Below are positions 53,772-63,097 of a DNA stretch of 64,000 nucleotides, piece after piece (positions within the stretch are counted from its first letter, which is position 1; each line of letters starts with the position of its first letter). Below the pieces are notes generated by a model. That model searched no databases. It was given only the letters and a program-made list of their open reading frames with translations, and was not told where the DNA came from. Source of the stretch: Desulfovibrio aminophilus DSM 12254 (GTDB lineage Bacteria; Desulfobacterota; Desulfovibrionia; Desulfovibrionales; Desulfovibrionaceae); contig NZ_KE383877.1 in the NCBI RefSeq assembly GCF_000422565.1, positions 69,237 through 133,236 of the forward strand. Reading direction: 5' to 3'. Both the position numbers and the translations under genes were made by a program.

Positions 53772-56700
53772 ATGCCCGAGACCATCGGAACCGTCAGCGT
53801 CCTGCACGGCCAAGCCCAGGCCGAAGGCCCGTCCGGGGCCCGCGCCCTGTCCCAGGGTTCGCCCGTCTACCAGGGCGACACCGTGCATACCGGGCCGGGC
53901 TCGGCCCTGGAAATCCATTTCGCGGACAAGACCGTGCTGGCCCAGGGCGCGGACTCCACCATCTCGCTGGACGAATACGCCTACAACCCCGACACCGGCG
54001 GCGGAGCCCTGGCCTTCAAGATGGCCCAGGGCACCTTCCGCGCCGTCACCGGCCAGATCGCGGACAAGAACCCCGAAGCCTTCCAGCTCAAAAGCCCCCT
54101 GGCGACCATCGGCATCCGCGGCACGGAAGTGGGCTCGGTCATCGGCCTGGGCCCGGACGGAACGCCCACGGAACAGCACACCGTGCTCGTCTACGACGGC
54201 CGCCCGGTGGTCATCTTCTCCGGCTCGGGCACGGGCTTCCAGCTTCTCACCGGCTCGGGCGAGATGGTCCCGGTGATGATGACCCCCGACGGGGTGGTCC
54301 AGGTGGGCGCTCCCGTTCCCGCCCCCCCCGGCCTGATCAGCTACCTGAACCAGTTCAGCCCCCAGGGCATGCAGCAGGGCCCGCCCCAGAACTACACCCC
54401 TCCGCCGCCTCCAGGGCAGGACGGGCAGAACGGCGACCAGAACGGCGAGGGCGATCAGGGTGACCAGGGCGATCAGGGCGACCAGGGCGACCAGGGAGAC
54501 GGTTCGCCCGACCCGGCCGGAGATCTGGCCCAGCAGGACCAGGACATCCAGCAGGGCGACCAGGGCGACCAGGGCCAGCAAGGCGACCAGGGCGACCAGA
54601 ACCTGACCCCGCCGCCGCCTCCCCCTCCGCCTCCTCCTCCGCCGCCTCCGCCGTCTCCTCCCGGAGGCGATGCCGGCGGCACGGGCGGCGGCTCCTCGGG
54701 CGGCGGCTCCTCGGGCGGCGGTTCGGGCGAGGGCACGGACGGAACCTTCGTCGTGGACGGCGACGACACCACCGACGACGACACCCCGAACGAGCCTCCC
54801 GCGCCGAGCACGGGCGGCACCCTGGATCTCTCGGGACTCAGCGCGGGCGCGGAGGCGGACATCGCCAATCCCGCCGACCAGTGGTACTGGAAGGACGGCG
54901 ACGCCTCCCCCACGAAGGTTTCCGGCATCACCAACGTCATCGGCACGGCCTACGACGACGTCATCATCGGCAGCGACGAAAACAACCAGCTTTCGGGCGG
55001 CGCGGGCGACGACAGCCTGATGGGCGGGGCCGGCGGCGACACGCTCCAGGGCGGCGCGGGCGCGGACAGCCTGGACGGCGGAACCAACGACCCCATCAAC
55101 GGGCTCCTGGACATCGCGGTCTACTCCGACAGCACCACGGCCCTGAACGTCCAGGTGAACGGCGTCAGCTTCACGGTCGCGGCCTCGGGCGCCACCGACC
55201 AGCTCACGAACATCGAGGGGCTGGTGGGCTCCGGACTGAACGACACCGTCACCGTGACCCAGGACTACGGCGGGGTGTTCTACTTCGAGGGAGGCCGCGG
55301 CGACGACCAGTTCGGCGGCGCGTACCACACCCCCAACTCCATGGGCGGCTGGGACATCATGAGCTGGCGGGACCTGGACGCGACCTCCGGCGTGAAGGTT
55401 CTCGTGGGCGAGGGTTCGGCCTTGGTCTACCAGGGCGCGGCGGGCTCGGGAACCCCCACCGGCGAGCAGGACGGCTTCGACTGCTACGTGGACGAATTCT
55501 GGGGCGGCGCGGGCGCGGACCGGTTCCAGGCCTCCTATTCCCGCGAATCCACCTTCGTGGGCAACGCGGGCGACGACACCTTCATCGGCGTGAGCGTGGG
55601 GAACTACAACACGGCCGTCTCCTACCTCACCTCGACCGGCGGCGTGAACGTGAACCTGGGCACGGGCGTCGCCTCGGACGGTTTCGGCGGCACGGACACC
55701 CTGGTCGACGTCCGCGAGATCATGGGGTCGCTGCACGACGACACGATCATCGGCGACTCGCACAGCAACTGGATACAGGGCCTGAAGGGCGACGACTTCA
55801 TGGTCGGCGGCGGCCAGGATGCCTACGGCGGTGACTGGCTCTCCTTCTGCGAGGATCCCGGCGGCGTGACGGCCAGTCTGGCCACGGGCACGGCCACCGA
55901 CGGCTGGGGCGACACGGACACGTTCTCCGGGTTCGAAAACCTCGAAGGTTCGGACTACGCCGACTCCCTTACCGGCGACGGCCTGGGCAACGTGCTCATG
56001 GGCAACGCCGGAAACGACACCCTGGTCGGCGGCGGCGGCGGCGACACCGTCGTCTACAGCGAAGACCCCTCCAGGGACGGAGACACCCTGGGCGTCGTCG
56101 TGGACCTCGGCGCGGGCACGGCCACCGACGGATGGGGCGACACGGACGTCCTTTCGGGCATCGAGAACGTCGTCGGCACGAACTTCAACGACAGCATCAC
56201 CGGCAGCGACGCGGCCAACGTCATCACCACCGGCGCGGGCATCGACGAGGTGCTGGCCATGGGCGGGGCCGACACCATCGTCATGGGCTCGTACCTCACG
56301 GGCTCGGACACGGTCTACGGTTGCGACGGCGACGACACCCTGACCATGACCGGCAGCGCGGGCATGGACACCGGGGCCTTCCAGAACGTGCGGGAGGTCG
56401 AGCACTACCGGATCAGCGGCCAGGGGCAGTTCACGCAGACCCTCTACGACGGCAACTTCCTCAACCTGGCGACCACCTTCCTGGACGTGGACGCCTCGAC
56501 CACCACCGGCGCGGCCGGAACCAACAACGGCGTTTTCCTGGACGGCTCCGCCCTGTCCATGGGCAACTACGTCAAGCTCACCGGCGGCGCGGGCAACGAC
56601 ACCCTCTACGGCGGCGGCGGGGACGACACCCTCGCCGGCGGCGCGGGCGTGGACATCCTGCGTGGCGGCGGGGGCAACGACGTCTTCCTGGGCTCCGCGG

Positions 56701-59700
56701 GCGACGGCGAACAATACGACGGCGTCGTGGGCGACGACTCCCTGGACTTCTCCGGCCTTGCGGTCACGGGCGTCTCCGTGAACGTGGGCTCGGGCTCGGT
56801 CGTCTTCACCAGCGGCACGGCCCAGACCCAGACCTTCAGCAACATCGACACCCTGACCGGCTCCTCCGGGGCCGACACCATGGACGCCACCACCGCCTCC
56901 GTGGGCATGGCCCTGAAAGGCGGCGCGGGGAACGACATCTTCATCGCCGGAGCCCTGGCCGACATGACCTACGACGGCGGGGCGGGCGTGAACGTCCTGA
57001 ACTACTCCGGCCTGGGCCAGGGCCTGCACCTCGTCTTCACCGGCAACAACGCGGGCACGGCGGACAAGATCGCCTACACGGACGCCTTCACCAACGTGCA
57101 GCAGTTCCTGGGCTCGAACCAGAACGACACCATCGACGTGGGCTCCTCGCTGACCGTCGGCCCCACGGTGAACGGCGGCGCGGGCCAGGACCAGGTGACG
57201 GTCTGCCGCGAGAACGCCACCACCGCGCTCTCCGGCATGACCTACATGGAAAGCGTGATCCTCGCGGGCGACACCAACGGCGCGGCCAACGTGACCCTGG
57301 GCCGCTACCTCGGCGGGGCGGCCGGGTCGCGGGTCAACGTGACCACCAACAACGACATGGTCAGCTCGCTGACCCTGGCCGTGGCCGCCGGGGCCGTCTG
57401 GGGCCTGGACGTCCTCGGGACCATGGGCGCCGACTCCATCGCCGGAACCGAGAACAACGACTCCATCGTCGGGGCCGAGGGCAACGACACCCTCTACGGC
57501 AACGGCGGGGCCGACACCCTCTACGGCGGCCTGGGAGCCGACAAACTCTACGGCGGAACGGGCAACGACTTCCTGCACTTCTCCCTGGGCGACGACACCC
57601 TGGACGGCGGCGCGGGCACGGACACCCTGAGCTACGCGGACTTCGCGGGCACGGTGGGGCTGACCCTGACCTCGACCACCGGCGGCGTGGCCGTGCTGGA
57701 CGACGGTTCCTCCCACGTCCAGCAGATCTCCAACACCGAGTGCTACATCGGCGGAACGGGCGAGGACGCGGTGAGCGGCTCGGCGGCGGTGCTGAACTCC
57801 CTGATCGCCGCCGACAGGCTCCAGGACTTCGACGTGATCACCATCACGGGCACGGGCGCGGCCGGCCTGACCCTGCCCGCGGGCTTCTCGTCCGGCTCGA
57901 CGCTGAAGATCTTCGCCGGAGCCGGGATCACCAGCCTGAACCTGGACGCCTCGGCGCTGGACGTCAACGTCTGGGCCACAGGCTCGAGCGGCGACGACAC
58001 GCTCTCCACCGGCACGGGCACGGACAAGCTCATGGGCCTGCTGGGCGACGACTCCCTCTCCGCCGGCGAGGGCGACGACACCCTGGAGGGCGGACCCGGC
58101 GGCGACACGCTCTTCGGCGGCGCGGGGTTCGACAGCCTGGACGGCGGGACCAACGATCCCATCAACGGGCTCCTGGACATCGCGGTCTACTCCGACAGCA
58201 CCACCGCCCTGAACGTCTCGGTGACCGGCACGACCTTCTCGGTCACCGCCTCCAACGGCGTCGACACGCTCACGGGCATCGAGGGCCTGGTGGGCTCCAG
58301 CCAGAACGACACCGTCAGCATGGACACCATGTACGGCGGGATCTTCTACTTCGAGGGCGGCCTCGGCGACGACCAGTTCAACGGCGTGTCTCATGACCCC
58401 GCCTCCATGAGCGGCTGGGAGATCATGAGCTGGCGCAACCTGACCGCCGACTACGGCGTGAACGTGGTCGTGAGCGACGGAGGAGCGGAGGTCTTTCTCG
58501 GCTCGGCGGACGGGGGCAGCCCCACCGGCGAACAGGACCACTTCAACTCCCTGGTGGACGAGTTCTGGGGCGGCGCGGGCGCGGACTGGTTCATGGCCAC
58601 CTCGTCCCACTCCTCCACCTTCGTGGGCAACGCGGGCGACGACACCTTCGACGGCGCCAACTTCGAGGACAACGTCACCACCGTGTCCTATCTCACCTCG
58701 CCCACCGGGGTGAACGTGAATCTGGGAACGGGCACGGCCTCGGACGGCTTCGGCGGCACGGACACCCTGAACGACATCCAGAGCGTCATGGGCTCCCTGC
58801 ACGACGACACGATCACCGGCGGCACCGGCAACGACTGGATCCAGGGCCTGGCCGGGAACGACACCCTGAACGGCGGCGGACAGGACGGCGGCGGGGACTG
58901 GCTGTCCTACAGCGACGACCCCGGCGGCGTGACCGTGAGCCTCTCCGATCACCTCGCCACCGACGGCTGGGGCGACCAGGACACGGTCTCCAACTTCGAG
59001 TATGTCGAGGGTTCGCAGTACGCGGACTTCCTCGAGGGCGACAGCGGCGACAACGTCTTCTGGGGCGGGCTGGGCGACGACACCCTCTCCGGCGGCGGCG
59101 GCGGCGACACGGCCATGTACGACGGCGCGCCGTCCAATTCTGACGGCTGCGGCGTGGAGGTCGACCTGTCCACGGGTCAGGCCTTCATCTCCGAGGGGGG
59201 ATATACCCATACCCTCATCAGCATCGAGAACGCCTCCGGCTCGGACTTCAACGACACGCTCCTCGGAGACGGGCAAGCCAACTCCCTGGGGGGCGAAAGC
59301 GGCGACGACCTGCTCAACGGCATGGCCGGCGGCGACCTGCTCATCGGCGGCGACGGCGCGGACATCCTCATCGGCGGGGCCGGAAGCGACACGCTGATCG
59401 TCAATACGGCGCCCGCGGGCGACGGCGCCTCCGACCTGATCGAGTACCAGTCCACCTCGGACTTCGGGGACACGGCCACGAACTTCATCACGGGCCAGGA
59501 CAAGATCGGCTTCCTCTCCGACGACTCCGGCGGAAGCTTCGGCTTCACCTCCACCTCCGGCCTGTCCGACTTCATCTACAGCGACTATGCCGCCTATGAC
59601 GGCAGTGGCGGCACGGACGCCTGCTTCGTCGTCAACGGCGGCTCCCTGCTCTACGACCCCGACGGCAAGGAAGGCGTGGAGAGCGCGGCCACCGTGGTTT

Positions 59701-59768
59701 CCGGCGTCACAGGGCTCCAGACGACGGACGTGGTCATCGTGGACGCCTCGCACGCGGTCGTCGCCTGA
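53772..59768 (+). CDS. giant FecR-domain / RTX repeat protein, probably type I secreted
   Basis: 1998 residues. FecR-like domain (about 30-140: GSPVYQGDTVHTGPGSALEIHF, LKSPLATIGIRGTEVG), then a linker of (QGD) repeats (about 225-280), polyproline (about 284-298) and Gly/Ser, then RTX calcium-binding repeats (GG.G.D.L type) to about 1900. No Sec signal peptide; the C terminus (DVVIVDASHAVVA) is hydrophobic with few charges, as in type I secretion signals. A module of about 370 residues is duplicated: it starts LDGGTNDPINGLLDIAVYSD at 55073 and again at 58138. Start at 53772 has GGGGGGAG upstream. No TolC/HlyB/HlyD genes in the window. Likely an extracellular adhesin or matrix protein. Confidence 0.85.
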   Translation: MPETIGTVSVLHGQAQAEGPSGARALSQGSPVYQGDTVHTGPGSALEIHFADKTVLAQGADSTISLDEYAYNPDTGGGALAFKMAQGTFRAVTGQIADKNPEAFQLKSPLATIGIRGTEVGSVIGLGPDGTPTEQHTVLVYDGRPVVIFSGSGTGFQLLTGSGEMVPVMMTPDGVVQVGAPVPAPPGLISYLNQFSPQGMQQGPPQNYTPPPPPGQDGQNGDQNGEGDQGDQGDQGDQGDQGDGSPDPAGDLAQQDQDIQQGDQGDQGQQGDQGDQNLTPPPPPPPPPPPPPPPSPPGGDAGGTGGGSSGGGSSGGGSGEGTDGTFVVDGDDTTDDDTPNEPPAPSTGGTLDLSGLSAGAEADIANPADQWYWKDGDASPTKVSGITNVIGTAYDDVIIGSDENNQLSGGAGDDSLMGGAGGDTLQGGAGADSLDGGTNDPINGLLDIAVYSDSTTALNVQVNGVSFTVAASGATDQLTNIEGLVGSGLNDTVTVTQDYGGVFYFEGGRGDDQFGGAYHTPNSMGGWDIMSWRDLDATSGVKVLVGEGSALVYQGAAGSGTPTGEQDGFDCYVDEFWGGAGADRFQASYSRESTFVGNAGDDTFIGVSVGNYNTAVSYLTSTGGVNVNLGTGVASDGFGGTDTLVDVREIMGSLHDDTIIGDSHSNWIQGLKGDDFMVGGGQDAYGGDWLSFCEDPGGVTASLATGTATDGWGDTDTFSGFENLEGSDYADSLTGDGLGNVLMGNAGNDTLVGGGGGDTVVYSEDPSRDGDTLGVVVDLGAGTATDGWGDTDVLSGIENVVGTNFNDSITGSDAANVITTGAGIDEVLAMGGADTIVMGSYLTGSDTVYGCDGDDTLTMTGSAGMDTGAFQNVREVEHYRISGQGQFTQTLYDGNFLNLATTFLDVDASTTTGAAGTNNGVFLDGSALSMGNYVKLTGGAGNDTLYGGGGDDTLAGGAGVDILRGGGGNDVFLGSAGDGEQYDGVVGDDSLDFSGLAVTGVSVNVGSGSVVFTSGTAQTQTFSNIDTLTGSSGADTMDATTASVGMALKGGAGNDIFIAGALADMTYDGGAGVNVLNYSGLGQGLHLVFTGNNAGTADKIAYTDAFTNVQQFLGSNQNDTIDVGSSLTVGPTVNGGAGQDQVTVCRENATTALSGMTYMESVILAGDTNGAANVTLGRYLGGAAGSRVNVTTNNDMVSSLTLAVAAGAVWGLDVLGTMGADSIAGTENNDSIVGAEGNDTLYGNGGADTLYGGLGADKLYGGTGNDFLHFSLGDDTLDGGAGTDTLSYADFAGTVGLTLTSTTGGVAVLDDGSSHVQQISNTECYIGGTGEDAVSGSAAVLNSLIAADRLQDFDVITITGTGAAGLTLPAGFSSGSTLKIFAGAGITSLNLDASALDVNVWATGSSGDDTLSTGTGTDKLMGLLGDDSLSAGEGDDTLEGGPGGDTLFGGAGFDSLDGGTNDPINGLLDIAVYSDSTTALNVSVTGTTFSVTASNGVDTLTGIEGLVGSSQNDTVSMDTMYGGIFYFEGGLGDDQFNGVSHDPASMSGWEIMSWRNLTADYGVNVVVSDGGAEVFLGSADGGSPTGEQDHFNSLVDEFWGGAGADWFMATSSHSSTFVGNAGDDTFDGANFEDNVTTVSYLTSPTGVNVNLGTGTASDGFGGTDTLNDIQSVMGSLHDDTITGGTGNDWIQGLAGNDTLNGGGQDGGGDWLSYSDDPGGVTVSLSDHLATDGWGDQDTVSNFEYVEGSQYADFLEGDSGDNVFWGGLGDDTLSGGGGGDTAMYDGAPSNSDGCGVEVDLSTGQAFISEGGYTHTLISIENASGSDFNDTLLGDGQANSLGGESGDDLLNGMAGGDLLIGGDGADILIGGAGSDTLIVNTAPAGDGASDLIEYQSTSDFGDTATNFITGQDKIGFLSDDSGGSFGFTSTSGLSDFIYSDYAAYDGSGGTDACFVVNGGSLLYDPDGKEGVESAATVVSGVTGLQTTDVVIVDASHAVVA

Positions 59769-59790
59769 CCGCGCTCCGACGCGGAACGAG

Positions 59791-59822
59791 AAAGGGGAGG
59801 CCCGCGCCTCCCCTTTTTTTTT
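59791..59822 (+). terminator. terminator after the RTX gene
   Basis: AAAGGGGAGGC / GCCTCCCCTTT stem with a 4-base loop and a TTTTTTTTT tail; the A side allows use by the opposing phage genes. Confidence 0.93.
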
Positions 59823-59827
59823 CGGGC

Positions 59828-59893
59828 CTACGCGCCCGTCCCCTTCACTTCCTTGTCGCCCGGCGTGGGGCCGGGCCTGGTCTCGATCCGCAT
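59828..59893 (-). CDS. very small phage ORF
   Basis: 21 codons (MRIETRPGPTPGDKEVKGTGA) after a GGGAGGG ribosome site located in the end of the preceding gene, 3 bases from its stop. Hydrophilic; no function can be proposed. Kept because of the spacing and ribosome site, but it may not be a real gene. Confidence 0.35.
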   Translation of the reverse strand: MRIETRPGPTPGDKEVKGTGA

Positions 59894-59896
59894 GGT

Positions 59897-60031
59897 TCAG
59901 CCCTCCCTGACCCTGGCGGCGGCGTCGGTGAGCGCCCCGCCGATCTTCTTCCGCAGCCTGCCCCGCCAGACCCAGGCGGCCGCGAAACCGGCCAGGGCGG
60001 ACACGACGGCGACGATGATGAGACTCAACAT
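59897..60031 (-). CDS. small single-pass membrane protein of the phage segment
   Basis: 44 residues: MLSLIIVAVVSALAGFAAAWVW is one membrane helix, followed by a basic stretch (RGRLRKK) and a helix. AAGGAGG lies 6 bases before the ATG. Position directly after the tail fibre and its shape are compatible with a small holin- or spanin-like lysis protein, but nothing proves it. Confidence 0.6.
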   Translation of the reverse strand: MLSLIIVAVVSALAGFAAAWVWRGRLRKKIGGALTDAAARVREG

Positions 60032-60041
60032 GATTCCCTCC

Positions 60042-62618
60042 TTACTTGCTCTTGAAGTAGTTGGCCGCCTGGAAGACCTTGACGGCCTTGCTGTTGTGCG
60101 TGGTGAGCTTGAGTTGCGCGGCCGTGCCGGGCGTGGCGCTCATGTCCAGTTCCCCGCGCACGAGGACGCGCGTGGCGTCGTAGGCGCTGTCCGGGACAAG
60201 CGGCACCTGGGTGTAGGCCCCGGTCCCGCGCTTCATCCACGCCTTGAGGTCCGTGTCCAGGGTGATGTCGTCCACGGCCTGCATGACGAAGACCGCCCGG
60301 CCGATGTCCGGGTCAACGGCCTCGAAGGCGTTGAATTCGGCGGTGCCGACCCCAGTGGTCCGGTCCACGGTGAACCCGAGGGCGTTCAACTCGGGAGTGA
60401 ACGCCGTGTCGGAGGTCGTCAGGGCCGCCATGACGTCCACGGTCGTGGTCGTGCCGGGGACGAACCCGGCCTGAGACGCCCACTGCGCCTGGGTCATTCC
60501 GGTGGCGTTCGTGGGGGTGCGGAGGGTTTCCTCGTAGAACTCCGCCTCATGCACGATGATGTTCCGGTTATCGACGCTGTACTGCATCGAGAATCCGTAG
60601 GTCGTGTAGTTCCCCCGCGCGGCCTTGGGGATGACCCATTCCTTCTTCTCGCCGTTCACCCAGGTCAGGCCCGACAGCGTGAGCAGCGTCGCCTTCGTCG
60701 TCCCGCCGTCATTGGAGCCGTAGATGGTCACGTTGGTGGGGCCGTAGGTGCCGCTGTCGCACCGCATCGTCGCCTTCCAGGCCCGCTTGGCGCTCGGCAG
60801 GGTGTATTGCAGCCAATCGGTGTTGACGTTGGAGGCGGTTTCCCAGCGCGTCGCGGTATCGTTGTCGAAGGCGTTGGCGGCGGGAGAGTAGGCCGTCCCT
60901 GAAGCCGCCGTCCCCCCGGCGCAGATGTCCGTGGTCCATTGGGCGTACTGCGGCACCAGGGGCCACTTGTTCTGCGCGTGGGCCGCCAGCGCCTCCTTGA
61001 AGGCGGTGAACTTGTCGTTGGCCGAGGCGTTGACCCATCCGACGGCGGGAACGAAATACTGCCAGACTCCGTTGTTCTCGTAGGTCAGACCTCTCCAGGT
61101 CGTTCCGGTCCAGACGAGGTAGTGCTTCCCGTTGAAGCTCACGGCCGCGTAGACGGCGCACCCGTCGGGGGTCGTCGCGTTCCCGGTCGCGGCCTTGAGC
61201 GCCGTCCAGTACGCCGCGTCCAGGGTCGGCAGGGAGAAGACGGCGAAGTCGTTCACCGGGTAGTCGGCCCGCTCGTACAGCCGGACTTCCGAGAGCCGCA
61301 GACTGTTGCTCGTGCCCGTGTTGGACAGGCAGCGCCAGAAGCGGTGCGCCCCGGCGGCGGTCCACATCTTGTCCGTCCAGCCGGTCTTGCCGTAGGTGGC
61401 GTCGGTCGCCACGCTGGTCCACGGGCCGGTGGATGCGTCCGCATAGGCCCAGGTGCAGACCGCGCCCGTGCCCGCCCCGGCCGGATAGCCGTACATCCCG
61501 GCCCCGGTGATGGTCCGCGCCACGCCGAGGTCGATGATGAAGCCGACACTGGCGGCGTTGAAGTACGGCCCGTTGTCGTCCGGCGTTCCACTGACAAGGT
61601 TGGCGAAGTAGGTCGTCCAGTCGGTCATGCCCACGTTGGAGAGCATGGTGGCGGTCAGCGCCGTCAGGACGTTCCCGCTCCCGGTCGTGTCGAGCTTCAC
61701 GGCCCCGGCCCCGGCCGCGACGCCGCTTCCAACGGCCCCGGCGAGGTTCAGCGGGACGGCGAGGTTCGCGCCGCCAGGCGTGGGCTGGATGTATCCGGTG
61801 TCACCACTTTGGAACTCCATGCCCGTGAGCGCCACCTGTCCGGCGTCGGTCAGCGGGTCGAGCCAGCCATTCATGAGGATGGAGCGGTCGGTGTCGCCTG
61901 CCTGCACGGCCTGCTTCATCGCCAGGGACATGAGGCCGGTTTCCAGGGTGGAGAGGTCCGTCTTTCGAGCCAGGGTCGCGGGCTCCAGGCTCGCGGCCAG
62001 CGCCGCCGCCTCGTCGCGGGCGGCCTCGGCCCCCTGGCGGGCGGCCTGGGAGGCGTCGCGGGCGGTTTCGGCCCGGGTCACGGACTGCGCGGCCCGGGCC
62101 GCGTAACCCTGGGCCAGGGCGATCTCTCCGGCCTCCGGGCCGGGCTCCAGGGCCAGGCCGTCCGCGCCCCAGACCAGGGCCCGGCCCGGGGCGGGGTCGC
62201 CCAGGGAGAGCCCGCGCGCGGCGGCCGAGACCTTGACCAGCGGGGCCCGGGCGATCTTCTCGTCCAGGGCCTGGCAGATCATGGTCAGCTGGTCCAGGGC
62301 CGCCTCGTGGGTCTCGGCCGGGAAGGCGTCGTTCTCCTGGTAGTCCGTCTCCTGCACCAGGCGCGGCGCGCGCGTGAGGCTGAGCACCTCGCCCGCCGCC
62401 GGAGGCGTGTTCAGGCGGCAGGTTCCGCCCTGGGGCAGGCCCGCGCCGGTGATTTCATACTGCGCGCCCTCGGCCAGGACGCGTTCGCTCCCGTCCGCCG
62501 CCCGCAGGACCGCGGCCACGTCAGCCGGGACCAGGAAGCGGAAGGGCAGCGGGAACTCCCGCGTCTCGCCGTTGCCCGCGTAGCGGGCCGAGGAAAGGGT
62601 CGATGCGATGGTCATCAT
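60042..62618 (-). CDS. T7-like phage tail fibre protein
   Basis: 858 residues. N-terminal domain (about 1-130) matches the T7 tail-fibre attachment domain: YAGNGETREFPLPFRFLVPADVAAVL, then the G..YEITG and LSLTRAP segments. A coiled coil rich in Ala/Glu/Arg (about 160-225) follows. The C-terminal two thirds is a host-binding region with carbohydrate-binding-like modules: around 365-455 a discoidin-like segment (GVARTITGAGMYGY) and around 590-690 another with AFDNDTATRWETAS typical of F5/8 type C domains. AGGAG before the ATG pair. Full length. Confidence 0.85.
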   Translation of the reverse strand: MMTIASTLSSARYAGNGETREFPLPFRFLVPADVAAVLRAADGSERVLAEGAQYEITGAGLPQGGTCRLNTPPAAGEVLSLTRAPRLVQETDYQENDAFPAETHEAALDQLTMICQALDEKIARAPLVKVSAAARGLSLGDPAPGRALVWGADGLALEPGPEAGEIALAQGYAARAAQSVTRAETARDASQAARQGAEAARDEAAALAASLEPATLARKTDLSTLETGLMSLAMKQAVQAGDTDRSILMNGWLDPLTDAGQVALTGMEFQSGDTGYIQPTPGGANLAVPLNLAGAVGSGVAAGAGAVKLDTTGSGNVLTALTATMLSNVGMTDWTTYFANLVSGTPDDNGPYFNAASVGFIIDLGVARTITGAGMYGYPAGAGTGAVCTWAYADASTGPWTSVATDATYGKTGWTDKMWTAAGAHRFWRCLSNTGTSNSLRLSEVRLYERADYPVNDFAVFSLPTLDAAYWTALKAATGNATTPDGCAVYAAVSFNGKHYLVWTGTTWRGLTYENNGVWQYFVPAVGWVNASANDKFTAFKEALAAHAQNKWPLVPQYAQWTTDICAGGTAASGTAYSPAANAFDNDTATRWETASNVNTDWLQYTLPSAKRAWKATMRCDSGTYGPTNVTIYGSNDGGTTKATLLTLSGLTWVNGEKKEWVIPKAARGNYTTYGFSMQYSVDNRNIIVHEAEFYEETLRTPTNATGMTQAQWASQAGFVPGTTTTVDVMAALTTSDTAFTPELNALGFTVDRTTGVGTAEFNAFEAVDPDIGRAVFVMQAVDDITLDTDLKAWMKRGTGAYTQVPLVPDSAYDATRVLVRGELDMSATPGTAAQLKLTTHNSKAVKVFQAANYFKSK

Positions 62619-62624
62619 GCGCTC

Positions 62625-63056
62625 CTAGAAGAAAGGGTTGTCCCAGAGCCGCGAGCCCAGGGAAAGCAGTGATCCGCCGGAGCGCCGCCCGCGCAGCGTC
62701 TCGGCCCGCTCCCGGCCGGAACGCAGCAGGTCCTGGGCGCGGTCCTCGGTCCGGCTCCGCGCGTCCGCCTCGTCCTCGCCGTCCCGGGCCGCCTCGGCCT
62801 CCAGCGCCAGCAGCGGCGAGCCGGACAGGGCCAGTCCCGAACCGCCGATGAGGGTCATGCGCCGGGCCTTGTTCCGCCGCGCGCGGCGCGATACGGCGGC
62901 GGCCTCCTCGCGGCCCTGCTCCCGGGCCCGGGCCGCCTCCCGGCCCGCGTCGATCTCCGCGGCCTCGGCCCGATCGCGCAGTTCGTCGTCCTCCTCCGCC
63001 CGCCGGGCGAAATCCAGGCCCTGGCGGATCAGGCCCGCGCCCCCCTGACTCTTCAT
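62625..63056 (-). CDS. small charged phage protein
   Basis: 143 residues from the ATG at 63056 (GGAGGAG 6 bases upstream). Almost entirely helical and charged (ARRAEEDDELRDRAEAAEIDAGREAARAREQ), with a short Gly/Ser-Leu segment (IGGSGLALSGSPLLALEAEA) and ending SLGSRLWDNPFF. Placed between tail fibre and a structural gene. Comparable in style to the protein at 17343. Function unknown. Confidence 0.65.
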   Translation of the reverse strand: MKSQGGAGLIRQGLDFARRAEEDDELRDRAEAAEIDAGREAARAREQGREEAAAVSRRARRNKARRMTLIGGSGLALSGSPLLALEAEAARDGEDEADARSRTEDRAQDLLRSGRERAETLRGRRSGGSLLSLGSRLWDNPFF

Positions 63057-63097
63057 CGCTTCTCCTCCCACGGTGAACCTCCTTGCGTTCGTTGTGG

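Noticed and set aside
53448-59753. A 2101-codon open frame on the minus strand opposite the RTX gene
   Set aside because: It is the shadow of the repetitive, GC-rich RTX gene: composition is a monotonous Gly/Val/His/Arg/Gln mix with no domain, and the plus strand has FecR and RTX motifs and a ribosome site.
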